A DNA stretch of 64,000 bases. It comes from Pyxidicoccus parkwaysis. GTDB lineage: Bacteria; Myxococcota; Myxococcia; Myxococcales; Myxococcaceae. Below are positions 52,033-61,116 of this stretch, piece by piece. Numbering within the stretch: the stretch's first letter is position 1; every line of letters starts with the position of its first letter. The stretch spans positions 558,001 to 622,000 of the forward strand of contig NZ_CP071090.1 of NCBI RefSeq assembly GCF_017301735.1, written 5' to 3'. The notes beneath the pieces were generated by a model, which was given only the letters and a program-made list of their open reading frames with translations, was not told where the DNA came from and did not search any database. The translations under genes were made by a program, and so were the position numbers.

Positions 52033-54665
52033 AGCGCGTCCTCCAGCTCCCAGCCCGTGCGGTTCCACTCCTGCGCGGACTGCTCGCTGTCGGCATGGCC
52101 GAACATGAAGAAGCGCGCCCACAGCGGCGAGTTCCCCATGCCCTGCGGCACCACGCGCACGTGGTGAAGGCCCGGCGCCAGGTCCTCACCCAGCGTCACC
52201 GACACGGTGCGCGAGTACCACCGCACCTGCGGACGTCCCACGGGCGTGGCCGGCGCACGCGTCGACGCGGGCAGCGGCAGCACACGCGACGCACGGGTGA
52301 TGCGGGGCAGCAGCACGCCGCTGCGGCGAAGCGGCTGGCCATTGTCCAACGTCACCGACAGCCGCTGCTGCGGACCACTCTCCGGCTGCTGCGTGTAGAC
52401 GACGATGTTCACCGTGACGGCGCCCGCGCCCGGCTTGCGCACCGGCACGCTCAAGCCCTCGCCACCCATCCGGTACACGGTGCGAGCTCCCAGCCCGCTG
52501 CCTGCCACCGGAGGACGGTTGAGCGTGGCGGTCAGTCCTTCAGCCGACGTGCGCAGCATCACCTCGTGCTCACCCGGCGGCAGCGGCGGCAGCAATTCAC
52601 GCGCTCGGGTGGAGCGCAGCGTCCAGCGGTGTACCGGCTCGCCGTCCAGCACCACCTCCACCTCGCTGCCCAGCCCAGTGGCGTCCTCCAATGACAGACG
52701 CAATTCCGGACGAGACGGCGAGCGCGCATCGAAGCGCGTGCGCACCGCGCGCCCCGGCATCAGCAGCGTGGACAGCGCGCGAGTGGCGTCGGCCATACCC
52801 TGCACCGGCTCCAGCACCTCCTGCGTGTCGGGGCCGCCCAGCGGCGCGAGCACCACCGTGGTGCCCGAGGGCGCGGACACCGTCTCCAATCCTTCTGGCT
52901 CCAGGCGCACCTGGCTCAGCAGCTCCAGCCGGGCCCCACGGCGAGTCAATGCCGTCACATTGGCCGGGCGCAGCGGGTACCAGTTCCGCTTGTCGAGCGG
53001 AGCATTGCGCCATCGCACTCCTTGGAGGCCCTCGTCGAGATAGGGCGCCAGTCCCGCCATGCCGCCCTGGGGTTGCAGGAACGTGGAGAGGGACACCGCC
53101 GTCGGCTTCGACGCCTGCACGCGCACCTTGCGAGCCCCAGCCGGCAGGAACACACGCGCACTGGTGGGCACGGACACCGGCATGGGCCGGTCCGTCACTT
53201 CACCGCTGACCGCGTTCGTCGCGGCCGTGCGAGCCTCCGCGCACGGCAGCAACTGTCCGGGCACTCGTGGCACGTCCGCGCTCTCGAAGGCCGCGGGCTG
53301 TGCCCCCACGTCGGTGCGCGCCTGGCCCATCACCTTGCCGCGCGCATCCAATACCGTGAGCACCAGGTCCGACGGCTTCTCGTCCTCGGCCCCGGTGACG
53401 CCGAGCCGCCGCGCGTCCAGCCGCAGCAGCCGCCCCGCGGCGTCCATGTTGGCGTCCACCTCCAGCTCCAGCGTGGAGCAGCCAGGGCCGGTGACGAAGG
53501 CCTCGGTGCGGCGCGTGTCGGGGAGCCAGGCGATGCGCGAGTCGGGCTGCGTCGTGGGACGCAACGCTTCCGGAGCGAGCCACGCACCCGCGGGCCCCTC
53601 CACCGTGTAGCGCAGGTCCTCCTTGCCCGCGTTGTGGATGGAGAGCGTGTGCATGCCCTCCGGCACGTCGAGCACGTGGGACACCGGCGCTCCGCTGCTC
53701 AGTGCGGGCAAATCCCAGGTGCGCTCCGCGCCGGTGGGGCCCAGCGCGCGGACCGTCACGGGGCCCGCGGGCGTGGGTGTTCCGCCCTCGGTGTCCGGCG
53801 AGGTGCTCCACAGCCACAGCACCGCCTGCGTGGGGCCCCGGACGTTGAGGGCCACCGAGCTGCCGGCGCCCAGCCGCTCCTGTTCGGACTCGGCCACCTC
53901 GACCAGCGGCAGGCGGAACGGCGTGCGGTAGACGGGCTCGATGAAGTAGTCGGTGCCGGCCTCGCCCTCCGCGCTCAGCCGCTCCCACTTCTCCTCCGTC
54001 AGCTTGTGCCGCGTCTCGGCGGAGAGCTTCTCGAAGGGGAGGAAGGTGGTGCGCTCCACGCGTTGTTCCGCGCGCTGGTCCTCCGCGCGCTGCGACGTCA
54101 GCAGTGGCAGCCGCCGCTGGGTGCGGACGTATACGCGTACCAGCAGCGTGCCGTGCGTGCCGGCGGGCCTGAAGTACATCACCGCCGGCTCCGGACGCGG
54201 CGGTGGCGGCAGGCGCACGAGGAACTCGCGCTCGTCCGTCACCTGGACGTTGGGGTCCGTGGCGAAGGCGCTCTCCTGCAGCCAGGTGCCGTCCTCCTGC
54301 GGCTGGGCCTTGCTCTGCCGCGTGCGTGTGAAGAGGGACTTCTCCAGCAGGACCTGGTCCGGGCCGCGCAAGAGCAGCTTGAGGCCGTACTGGTACTGGC
54401 GCTCGGGGGCGTACGTGGTGCCCTCGGGCAGCATCAGGTGCGTGACGACGCGGAGCTCCTCGGCGTCGGAGGGCACCTTCAAGCGCATCTCCCGGCCCGG
54501 CTCCAACCGGTAGAAGACGAGCCGCTCGGCGCGAGCGAACTTGTCGTCGCGCAGCGCGGCGGTGGAGCCCGCGCTCTTCACCACGCTCGCGCTCGCGGCG
54601 TAGATGAGCCCCAGCGTGACGAGCAGACCCGCGAGTGCCAGCAGGGCCCGGGACTTCGTCTTCAT
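52029..54665 (-). CDS. Membrane-anchored periplasmic protein of the PGA-like operon
   Basis: This 878-aa protein has an N-terminal membrane anchor (ALLALAGLLVTLGLIYAASA) without a signal-peptidase-like site, and a periplasmic part of about 850 residues that is mostly beta-type with repeated strand-rich blocks (for example LRVVTHLMLPEGTTYAPE and SVALNVRGPTQAVLWLWSTS). No catalytic motif is seen. It overlaps the PgsC fusion (ATGA) at one end and the hydrolase-like gene (GTGA) at the other, so translation is coupled. It may bridge the inner-membrane polymerase and the outer-membrane barrel (inference). No family is recognised. Confidence 0.78.
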   Translation of the reverse strand: MKTKSRALLALAGLLVTLGLIYAASASVVKSAGSTAALRDDKFARAERLVFYRLEPGREMRLKVPSDAEELRVVTHLMLPEGTTYAPERQYQYGLKLLLRGPDQVLLEKSLFTRTRQSKAQPQEDGTWLQESAFATDPNVQVTDEREFLVRLPPPPRPEPAVMYFRPAGTHGTLLVRVYVRTQRRLPLLTSQRAEDQRAEQRVERTTFLPFEKLSAETRHKLTEEKWERLSAEGEAGTDYFIEPVYRTPFRLPLVEVAESEQERLGAGSSVALNVRGPTQAVLWLWSTSPDTEGGTPTPAGPVTVRALGPTGAERTWDLPALSSGAPVSHVLDVPEGMHTLSIHNAGKEDLRYTVEGPAGAWLAPEALRPTTQPDSRIAWLPDTRRTEAFVTGPGCSTLELEVDANMDAAGRLLRLDARRLGVTGAEDEKPSDLVLTVLDARGKVMGQARTDVGAQPAAFESADVPRVPGQLLPCAEARTAATNAVSGEVTDRPMPVSVPTSARVFLPAGARKVRVQASKPTAVSLSTFLQPQGGMAGLAPYLDEGLQGVRWRNAPLDKRNWYPLRPANVTALTRRGARLELLSQVRLEPEGLETVSAPSGTTVVLAPLGGPDTQEVLEPVQGMADATRALSTLLMPGRAVRTRFDARSPSRPELRLSLEDATGLGSEVEVVLDGEPVHRWTLRSTRARELLPPLPPGEHEVMLRTSAEGLTATLNRPPVAGSGLGARTVYRMGGEGLSVPVRKPGAGAVTVNIVVYTQQPESGPQQRLSVTLDNGQPLRRSGVLLPRITRASRVLPLPASTRAPATPVGRPQVRWYSRTVSVTLGEDLAPGLHHVRVVPQGMGNSPLWARFFMFGHADSEQSAQEWNRTGWELEDAL

Positions 54666-57600
54666 CGGCCTCCCTCCGAGGACGTCAGCTCTCCGGTGAG
54701 CACCACCGGCTGCCGGTGGCGCAGGGCTTCGTCCACGGCCTCCTCCAGTCCGCTGACGCCCGCCACCAGCTCCAGGCGTTTCAGAGGCGATGGATGCTGC
54801 TGGAGGAAGTACACGCCGCGCAGCACGTGCCGTCCCTGGCGTGCCTCCACCAACAGCCAGGGCAACCCGTGCGCCGCGCTGTACCCGGCGCGCACCGACT
54901 GCGTCACCGCGCCGGAGCGGCCCGCGCGGGCCAACATCCGCAGTTCATGCACGTTCTGCTGCAACACGTACCGCTCCGCGCTCGCGGTCAGCGCGGCGAA
55001 GCGCTCCTGCAACGCCGCGGGCACGGGACGCGACGTCACTTGCAGCCCGGGTTTCAAGAGCGCCTGCCCGGGAGAGTCTTCGCCAGGCGCCGGCTTCACG
55101 AGGCCCGCCAGTGCGAGCTCCGACGCGACGAGGCGCGGGCCGACGAAGGCGCCGCGCAGCGGCTCGGACAGCCACAGCGTGGCGACGTGTGCACCGCCGA
55201 AGGTGCGTGAGAAGGCCGCCTGCGGGCTCGCGTCCGACAGGCCCGCCAGCTCCGGCGCGCCGTCGTGGTAGCGCACGCGCGAGGAGAGCCAGCCCAGCGG
55301 TCCGCTCTTCGCGAGCAGCCGCTCCAACTCCTGCGGACGCTGTTGTGGCTGGAGCACCGGGCCGCCCACGTCCACCAGCACGTCGGCATTCACGGCGGGC
55401 CGGCCCGAGTAGCCGCGCACCTGGAGGATGAGGCCGGTGTGCTCGGGCAGCGCCCGGTGCACGGCTTGATGGAAGGCTTGGAAGGTGGTGCGCAGGTAGC
55501 CCTGAGTGGCGGGGTGGAGCGCGTCCGGCGAGGCGCCCGGCGTGGCCACCACCAGTGCGCGTGCGCGGGCCTCCTGCCACGCCTCCAGCGCCACGGCCAG
55601 CGTGCCTTGCTCGCGGTCCGGCGCGGGCACTCCGAGGGCCAGCGTCCCCGAGCCCGGTCGCACCAGCAGCGTCGCGCCCGCGCGGCCGGTGTGGCCCTCC
55701 TCGTCCGTCACCCACCAGCACGGGCCGTTGTCGGCACAGCCTTCGATGGGGCGCACGTCCATGCCCATGAGGCGCGCCATGGCCCGTGCCCAGCGCGCGC
55801 GCAGCGGCTCCGGCAGCGAATCGCCACCACCGCCGAGGAGCGGCGCGGCCACCTGCTGCTCCAGCACCAGCAACTCCGCGTCGGTGGGCTGCGGCGCGGC
55901 GCCCTCCGCGTAGGGCGCGGACTCCGGAGGCGACAGCAGCGCGGCCCGGGCCTGCGCCTGGGTGAGGGGCGCGGGCAGCTCCGGCAGTCCCTCCAGCGCG
56001 AGCATGGCCAGGTCGTGCGGGTGCGCGCGCAGCACGCTCACTCGCGCCTCACCCCAGGCCTGGCCGGGCTCGGGCGGGGCCGTGTCCGTCACCGTCGCGC
56101 CGGGCCACAGCGACTCCAACGCGCCGGGCACCCGGGCACCCGGCACGTGGAGCCATGTCTTGCCAGGCGTCAGTGTCGCGTCGGCGCGCACCTGGACGCG
56201 CTCGCTCGAAGAGAGCGCGGAGTGCGCGTTGTGCAGAGGCGCATCCGGCTCGAGGAGTGCGTCACCGGTGCGCAGGCCGGCGCCCACCGTGTCCACGCCG
56301 CTGGCGATGATGGCGCGGCAGCGCACGTGCTCGCAGAGGGTGGCGGCGGCCTCGGCGCTCGGGGCTTCCGTCAGCGGACGGGGCACCTCCAGCACGGGGC
56401 CGGGCGCGCCCGGAATCAGCACGGCGGTGTCCCAGCCCTGCTTCCCTTCCACGCGCTCTCGCTCCACCAGGGCGAAGCGCTTGGGTGCTCCAGCGGACGC
56501 GTCCGGCAGCGAGCGCAATTCCAAGCCCAACGCCTGCGCGCGCTCGCGCACCACGCGCTCCGTCTCCACGCCGCCTGACTCCAGCCACGCGCCCACCGCA
56601 CGCCACAGCGCGCCGTACTGGCGCAGTTCGCCGTTGCGGCGGCGCAGCGGAACACCGCTGGCGTCGTTCTCCCGCGTGGTGGCGCGCGCCAGGGCCATGA
56701 CGCCCAGGGGACTCTTGTCCAGCCCCAGCCCCTGTGCTCGCGTGGTGAGCGGCTCCACGGGCAGCGCGGTGGCGGGGCGAGGCTCCACCAGCGACAGGCC
56801 GAAGCCGACGAGGCTGCCCACGAGGAAGCCCGCGAGCGACGTGTGCACCGTGGCCAGCATGACCCGCGCCACGGCCTGCTTCTGCAGAATCTTCACCGCC
56901 AGCAGCGTGGGCACCAGGTAGCCGAAGCCGAACAAGTCAGTGACTTTCAGCCCCGGCACGCGGCCGCCCAGCGCCCAGCCGATGCACCACTTCACGAGGA
57001 AGCCGAGGCAGAAGACGAGCACCGTCTTCCGAGGCCCCTCCAGGTTGAGCGTGCGCAGGCCCGGCATGGCCAGCAGCGCGCGGGTGCCGCCCACCAGCAG
57101 CAGGACCTCCAGCAGCGTGGCCACCAGCTTCGCGGGCTCCAGCCACGTCAGCGCCAGCAGCGCCGGCACGAGGATGCCGTTGAAGTCCCAGCCGTAGTTG
57201 AGATTGAAGCGCGCGGCCAGCAGCGCCGTGGTGAGCAGGATGATGTATGCCTTTGGACTGGCCAGGAAGTCCTGCGCCACGTCCTCGTACATGAGCTCCA
57301 GGCTGGAGAAGGACAGGTTGGTGGCGGGCAGCAGCACGAAGCGCAGCAGCGCGTACGTGAGCACCACCGGCACCCCCACCTGCCACAGCCCGCGCCGCAG
57401 CTTCAGCTTCCAGAATGCATTCGCTGTCAGCGGCACCAGCACCAGGCCGATGCTGTGCAGGCTGCGGTCCAGGGCGAACGACGTGCCCCACCGCGCGTCA
57501 ATCCACCGGCCCACGTGCGGCAGCAGCACCGCTTCACTCAGGGCGCGCACCAGCACGCTGGCGAGGACGATGGCGAAGAAGCGGTCTCTTCCGAAGAACT

Positions 57601-57868
57601 CGCTCCACGCGCCCGTGCGGCTGATGCCCGCGGAGAGCCCCAGCGCGAGCGCGTAGGTGATCAACGCCTCCGCGACGACGGTGACGCCCGCCTCCGGATG
57701 GATGACGAAGACGGACGCCAGGTAGCCCGGCACCACCAGGCCCACGAAGACCCAGCCGAAGGACTCGGTGAGCAGGGCGAGGATGAGCACGCCCACGAGC
57801 ACCGCCGCCAGAATGGAGGTGTCGAGGGAGTAGGCCGGAAAGAGAGTCAGTGTGGAGAAGAGCGCCAT
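54662..57868 (-). CDS. pgsC: Tandem PgsC/CapC-like membrane protein with giant C-terminal region
   Basis: This 1068-aa protein begins with PgsC-type membrane segments. The hallmark GLVVPGYLA lies at 43-51, FFGRDRFFAIVLASVLVRAL and HSIGLVLVPLTANAF follow, and a second, similar module has FNGILVPALLAL (about 229), GPRKTVLVFCLGFLVKW and FGYLVPTLLAVKILQKQ (about 316). Bacillus PgsC is about 150 aa with one such module. After about residue 375 comes a periplasmic region of about 690 aa that contains two degenerate copies of the hydrolase-like motif (about 494 and 743) lacking the key His. ATG 57868 has GGAG at 8 nt. It is first in the operon and presumably pairs with the PgsB-like ligase. Confidence 0.82.
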   Translation of the reverse strand: MALFSTLTLFPAYSLDTSILAAVLVGVLILALLTESFGWVFVGLVVPGYLASVFVIHPEAGVTVVAEALITYALALGLSAGISRTGAWSEFFGRDRFFAIVLASVLVRALSEAVLLPHVGRWIDARWGTSFALDRSLHSIGLVLVPLTANAFWKLKLRRGLWQVGVPVVLTYALLRFVLLPATNLSFSSLELMYEDVAQDFLASPKAYIILLTTALLAARFNLNYGWDFNGILVPALLALTWLEPAKLVATLLEVLLLVGGTRALLAMPGLRTLNLEGPRKTVLVFCLGFLVKWCIGWALGGRVPGLKVTDLFGFGYLVPTLLAVKILQKQAVARVMLATVHTSLAGFLVGSLVGFGLSLVEPRPATALPVEPLTTRAQGLGLDKSPLGVMALARATTRENDASGVPLRRRNGELRQYGALWRAVGAWLESGGVETERVVRERAQALGLELRSLPDASAGAPKRFALVERERVEGKQGWDTAVLIPGAPGPVLEVPRPLTEAPSAEAAATLCEHVRCRAIIASGVDTVGAGLRTGDALLEPDAPLHNAHSALSSSERVQVRADATLTPGKTWLHVPGARVPGALESLWPGATVTDTAPPEPGQAWGEARVSVLRAHPHDLAMLALEGLPELPAPLTQAQARAALLSPPESAPYAEGAAPQPTDAELLVLEQQVAAPLLGGGGDSLPEPLRARWARAMARLMGMDVRPIEGCADNGPCWWVTDEEGHTGRAGATLLVRPGSGTLALGVPAPDREQGTLAVALEAWQEARARALVVATPGASPDALHPATQGYLRTTFQAFHQAVHRALPEHTGLILQVRGYSGRPAVNADVLVDVGGPVLQPQQRPQELERLLAKSGPLGWLSSRVRYHDGAPELAGLSDASPQAAFSRTFGGAHVATLWLSEPLRGAFVGPRLVASELALAGLVKPAPGEDSPGQALLKPGLQVTSRPVPAALQERFAALTASAERYVLQQNVHELRMLARAGRSGAVTQSVRAGYSAAHGLPWLLVEARQGRHVLRGVYFLQQHPSPLKRLELVAGVSGLEEAVDEALRHRQPVVLTGELTSSEGGR

Positions 57869-58092
57869 GGCGTCGCTCCGCGCCAAGCTAAGGAGCCTCT
57901 TCTCACCGGCCAGTAATGCCCCGCCAAGGATTCGTGGATCGTCGGCCAGGAAACCGACGGAGCGAATCCGACTGCTGGACGGTAGACAGTGCTACCGCCA
58001 ACAGGTTCAAGCGCGTGTCTTCTCGGGCGCGTGAGCGCGCGCGTCAGCGCGTCAGCGGCACATGACGTGCACGCACCGCGCGCCCGGGTGGA
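57869..58092 (-). promoter_or_regulatory. Probable promoter region of the PGA-like operon
   Basis: This 224-nt spacer lies upstream of the first operon gene. On the minus strand, TTGAAC (58010-58005) is a fair -35; -10 candidates 16-18 bp further (around TGTCTACC) are weak. Within this stretch is an 18-bp inverted repeat CGGTAG-ACAGTG-CTACCG at 57980-57997, a candidate operator overlapping the spacer and -10 area. Another frame of about 60 codons on the plus strand has no support. Confidence 0.4.
57980..57997. promoter_or_regulatory. Inverted repeat CGGTAG-N6-CTACCG
   Basis: Perfect 6-bp arms with 6-bp spacing, about 110 nt before the PgsC-like start and overlapping the likely promoter. The arms are typical of a dimeric-repressor site. 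Function is inferred. Confidence 0.45.
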
Positions 58093-59337
58093 TCAGCGAC
58101 ACGTGGTGGATGCGGCCACCGCGGGGCAGCCCAGGCCATTGCCCGGAAGTGAGCACGGCACGGTGTCCGCGAGCGCCTGGGTGACGGCGTCCGAGGCGGG
58201 GCCGGTGGCGCGCAGCTTCGCGGACTGCTCCAGGTGGAGGAAGCGGTCGCTGGCGGCGGTGGCATCCGCGAAGCAGGCGTCACTGGCTCCGTTGTCGATG
58301 CGGCCCTGGACGTTGGTGGTGCCGCACAGCGTGCGGTGCTTGCCGGAGTCGTCGGACGCGTTGCACGAGAAGGCGCGCTGGGGGCTCGCGGGCAGGTGCC
58401 GGTTGAGCGCGTTGCGCAGCCGCACGGACAGCGAGCCGGCGCGGTCCTTCGAGGTTCCGTCGCTGACGACCGCGGCCTCGGGGCCATCTCCCTCCACGTC
58501 CATGCCATGGACGCTCACCGCGATGCCGGCCGGGTACGTGTCCCGCAGGGCGCGGTGGGCGGCGGTGAAGAAGGTGTTGGCGTAGTGCGCGGCATCGGAC
58601 AGGCGCAGGCCGGCGGTGCCGCAGACGCGGGTGGTGCCGCTGCACGGGCTGGCCGCGACGTCGGCGCACCGGTTGGCCCCGGTGATGAGCAACGCGCGGG
58701 CTCCGAGTGCCACGAGCTGCTCCGCGCCCTGGCGCAGCGTGCCCTCGTCGGAGTCCGCGTGCGGAGTCTCCAGCCACATGTCGCGCGCGGGAGACAGGTT
58801 GATGATGAAGGTGCCACCGCCCCGGTCTGGCGTCGTGTCCGCGAGGACGAGCCACGCGTGGCCGGTGTCGCTGTCGCTGTACGCGGAGAGCGCGTAACCG
58901 AGCTGCGAGAAGTCCCGCACGCGCTCCGCGGAGGGGCCGGTGGAGAGCAGCTCCCGGAAGGCCCGCTCGAAGGCGGTGAGCTCGGTGCCGCCCGGCTCAC
59001 GGAAGCCCTCGCTGCCCCGCACGGTGATGGGCACCGTGCCCAGCCACGTGCGCAGGCTTCCCTGCTGAACGGCCAGGCCGGCGGGCGACGCGCACTGGCT
59101 GAGTGACGAGGGAGCGGTGGTCTCCGTTTCCGGTGACGTCGCGATGGGCGCGTCAGCGCTCGTCCCCGGCAGTGCGGTGTCGGGAGTCCTGCCGGGCTCC
59201 GGTTGCGACGGTGCGGGAGACTCGAGGCCGCCCGACACATCGCCTGGAGTCTCGCTACCGCCCGAGCCCGAGCAGCCAGCGGCGGCGAGGAGGAGCATCG
59301 AGAGAGCGAGCGAGCGCTTGTAGAAGGTCGTCGTCAT
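58093..59337 (-). CDS. Lipoprotein with the hydrolase-like module of the PGA-like locus
   Basis: This 414-aa protein has a lipoprotein leader (SLALSMLLLAAAGCSGSGG, Cys-21), a Thr/Pro/Ser-rich linker (about 25-75) and a domain with ETPHADSDEGT (about 188), LLITGANRCAD, DAAHYANTFF, a VHGMD block (about 273), VVSDGTSKDRA and FLHLEQSAKLR (about 366). The motif order and spacing match those of the 426-aa operon protein (VPHPWFDKGT, DVAHN, QLHGFG, FLHLELSAQAR). It lies upstream of the operon on the same strand with a 224-nt spacer, so it may be a separate unit. No family is recognised with certainty; a zinc-dependent amidohydrolase or peptidase is a hypothesis. Confidence 0.7.
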   Translation of the reverse strand: MTTTFYKRSLALSMLLLAAAGCSGSGGSETPGDVSGGLESPAPSQPEPGRTPDTALPGTSADAPIATSPETETTAPSSLSQCASPAGLAVQQGSLRTWLGTVPITVRGSEGFREPGGTELTAFERAFRELLSTGPSAERVRDFSQLGYALSAYSDSDTGHAWLVLADTTPDRGGGTFIINLSPARDMWLETPHADSDEGTLRQGAEQLVALGARALLITGANRCADVAASPCSGTTRVCGTAGLRLSDAAHYANTFFTAAHRALRDTYPAGIAVSVHGMDVEGDGPEAAVVSDGTSKDRAGSLSVRLRNALNRHLPASPQRAFSCNASDDSGKHRTLCGTTNVQGRIDNGASDACFADATAASDRFLHLEQSAKLRATGPASDAVTQALADTVPCSLPGNGLGCPAVAASTTCR

Positions 59338-59422
59338 TGACGAGACCAAACAGGCGACTGGGGGCGACCATTCTTGCCCCCACATCCGGCACGAGGCGGG
59401 CTACGGGGCGGCTGCCCGCACG

Positions 59423-59442
59423 CCCGCCCCACGACGGGCGGG
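59423..59442. terminator. GC-rich hairpin between the 268-aa gene and the lipoprotein
   Basis: CCCGCCC-CACGAC-GGGCGGG is a perfect 7-bp stem with a 6-nt loop, about 25 nt after the 59466 stop on the minus strand. There is no T-run, so termination is uncertain. Confidence 0.35.
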
Positions 59443-59465
59443 GCTTCATGCGGCGGCGTTGTCGC

Positions 59466-60272
59466 TCAGTCGCCCTCGCACTCCATGTACTCTTCGTTGC
59501 GGCGAGACTCCGTGCTCATCAGCGTGTCTCCCGACACCTTGATGAGCGTCACCTCGTCCGCGCTCATCAGCGAACCGCACTCCGCGGCGCCCGCCGAGCA
59601 GTTCCGGATGAGCTCCACGGCGCCGCCCTTCTTCTGCTCCAGCTCCGACACCTGACATCTGTGGTTCGAGGGCCCGTTGCGCGGGTCGCCGGAGAACTGC
59701 TCCTCACCCACCGCGCTCGCGGTGTCGAGCACCGCGCCCTTCTTGTCCGTGAGCAGGAAGACGTAGTGCGTGCGAGTGTACGAGTCCCCGGGCTCGTCAC
59801 CCTCGGGCGCGCTGGATTCGTCGTAGGTGAGGACGCGCAGCACGCGGCCACCGCTCAGCTTGAATTCGTGCGAGTCCGCCTGGAGCGACGCCGCGCTCAC
59901 GTCGGGGCAGGCCAGCGACTTCGCCGGAAGCTGCACGTCGCGCGCGTAGGTGTCGGGAGCGACGAGCTTCAGCAACTCCAGCGCGCGCACGCTGTCATCC
60001 GAGGGGCAGAAGCCGACGACCCACACCCAGAACCCGGGCTTGAGGCCGCGCACGGTGTTGCTCTGCACCAGCTTGGGAAACCCCTCCGGGATTGCAACGC
60101 CGCCGTCGGACAGCAGCGTCGAGAGCTGCGTCCACGCGGGCTCCAGGGACTCCACGTCCGCCTTGTTCTTGGCGCCCTTCCAGATGAGCGCCACGGCCTC
60201 CCCGGCCTGCGCCTCGGGGGCCCATGCGAGTGCCAGCGAGAGGGCCGCGATGACGCACGCACGCGACATCAT
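59466..60272 (-). CDS. Exported protein, unknown function
   Basis: This 268-aa protein has a signal peptide (SRACVIAALSLALAWAPEAQA). The mature domain is mixed alpha/beta, with several conserved-looking cysteines (WVVGFCPSDD, SLACPDV, NHRCQVSE, ECGSL), which may form disulfides in the periplasm. A double Met (MM) opens the gene: the ATG at 60272 overlaps the upstream stop (ATGA), and the one at 60269 follows. No family is recognised. It is cotranscribed with the Lys/Ala-rich protein gene. Confidence 0.7.
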   Translation of the reverse strand: MMSRACVIAALSLALAWAPEAQAGEAVALIWKGAKNKADVESLEPAWTQLSTLLSDGGVAIPEGFPKLVQSNTVRGLKPGFWVWVVGFCPSDDSVRALELLKLVAPDTYARDVQLPAKSLACPDVSAASLQADSHEFKLSGGRVLRVLTYDESSAPEGDEPGDSYTRTHYVFLLTDKKGAVLDTASAVGEEQFSGDPRNGPSNHRCQVSELEQKKGGAVELIRNCSAGAAECGSLMSADEVTLIKVSGDTLMSTESRRNEEYMECEGD

Positions 60273-61072
60273 GCAGGGCCGCCCGCGCGCTTGAGGGCCT
60301 CCTCGACGTACTGGATGCCCCGGGGCGTAATCGCCTTGCCCTTCTTCGTGTCCTGCGCGTAGCCGCTGTGCAGGCGCAGCGCCTTGGCGGCGTTGGGCGC
60401 GGCGTACGTGACGCCCAGCTCGCCCCAGAAGCGAGACATGGTGCCCGACGTCACCTCCACGTCCGCGTCCACGGAGCGCGCGAGGTAGAGGGGAATGAGC
60501 GAGCGCACGAGCTGGTCCTTCTGCTTCCCGGCGGAGACCAGCGCCTCGTGCCGGGGGTGCGCCTTGAGCGCCTCCACCAGCCGGGCCACCACCGCGGACG
60601 CGTCCTGCGGCGCGGCCGACTCGGTGCCGTTGCGAGCGGACTTCTTCGCCTTCGCGCGCCCCTTGGACGCCGCGCCCTTGCGCGCCTTGGAGGCGGAGGC
60701 CTCCGCGCCATCATGGGCCGGGGCCTTCTTCGCGCTCTTCGCGGCGCGGGGCTTCTTCGCCTTCGCGCTCTTCGCGGCGCGCGCGGGCTTCGAGGCGGCA
60801 GGGGCCTCCGCCTCGGAGGAGGCCCTGGGAACGACGGACTCGGGAGGCGCGACGGGCTCGGCGACGGGACGCGGGCGCGGCGTGCGCTCGACGACGGTCT
60901 GCGCGGGCGCCGGAGCGTAAGCCGGTGCGCGGGGCGGCGGCGCATGCGCCACGGCCTCATTCCTCGGCGAAGCCGGTTCGCGCGAAAGGCCAAGCCTCGA
61001 GCGCACCTCACCCACGACACCACCCAGCCCCACCTGATGGAGCAGACCTTCCAACCGGGAAGTGAAAGACAC
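60269..61072 (-). CDS. Lys/Ala-rich linker protein with a C-terminal domain
   Basis: This 267-aa cytoplasmic protein starts with a short helical segment (MSFTSRLEGLLHQVGLGGVV), then a long Pro/Ala and Lys/Ala-rich basic linker (about 40-155, with repeated AKKPRAAKSAKKAPA-like units resembling eukaryotic histone H1 tails), and a folded C-terminal domain of about 100 residues (VVARLVEALKAHPRHEALVS onward). It overlaps the exported-protein gene (ATGA). A DNA- or surface-binding role is possible because of the basic linker; nothing more can be said. Confidence 0.68.
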   Translation of the reverse strand: MSFTSRLEGLLHQVGLGGVVGEVRSRLGLSREPASPRNEAVAHAPPPRAPAYAPAPAQTVVERTPRPRPVAEPVAPPESVVPRASSEAEAPAASKPARAAKSAKAKKPRAAKSAKKAPAHDGAEASASKARKGAASKGRAKAKKSARNGTESAAPQDASAVVARLVEALKAHPRHEALVSAGKQKDQLVRSLIPLYLARSVDADVEVTSGTMSRFWGELGVTYAAPNAAKALRLHSGYAQDTKKGKAITPRGIQYVEEALKRAGGPA

Positions 61073-61116
61073 CTGGCAGCCCTCCTGGAGCCGCGCACAT
61101 TACTCCAGGATGGGGC

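Noticed and set aside
57852..58585. Plus-strand open frames overlapping the polymer-operon promoter
   Set aside because: They overlap the PgsC-like start and the lipoprotein gene, and have no ribosome sites or domains.
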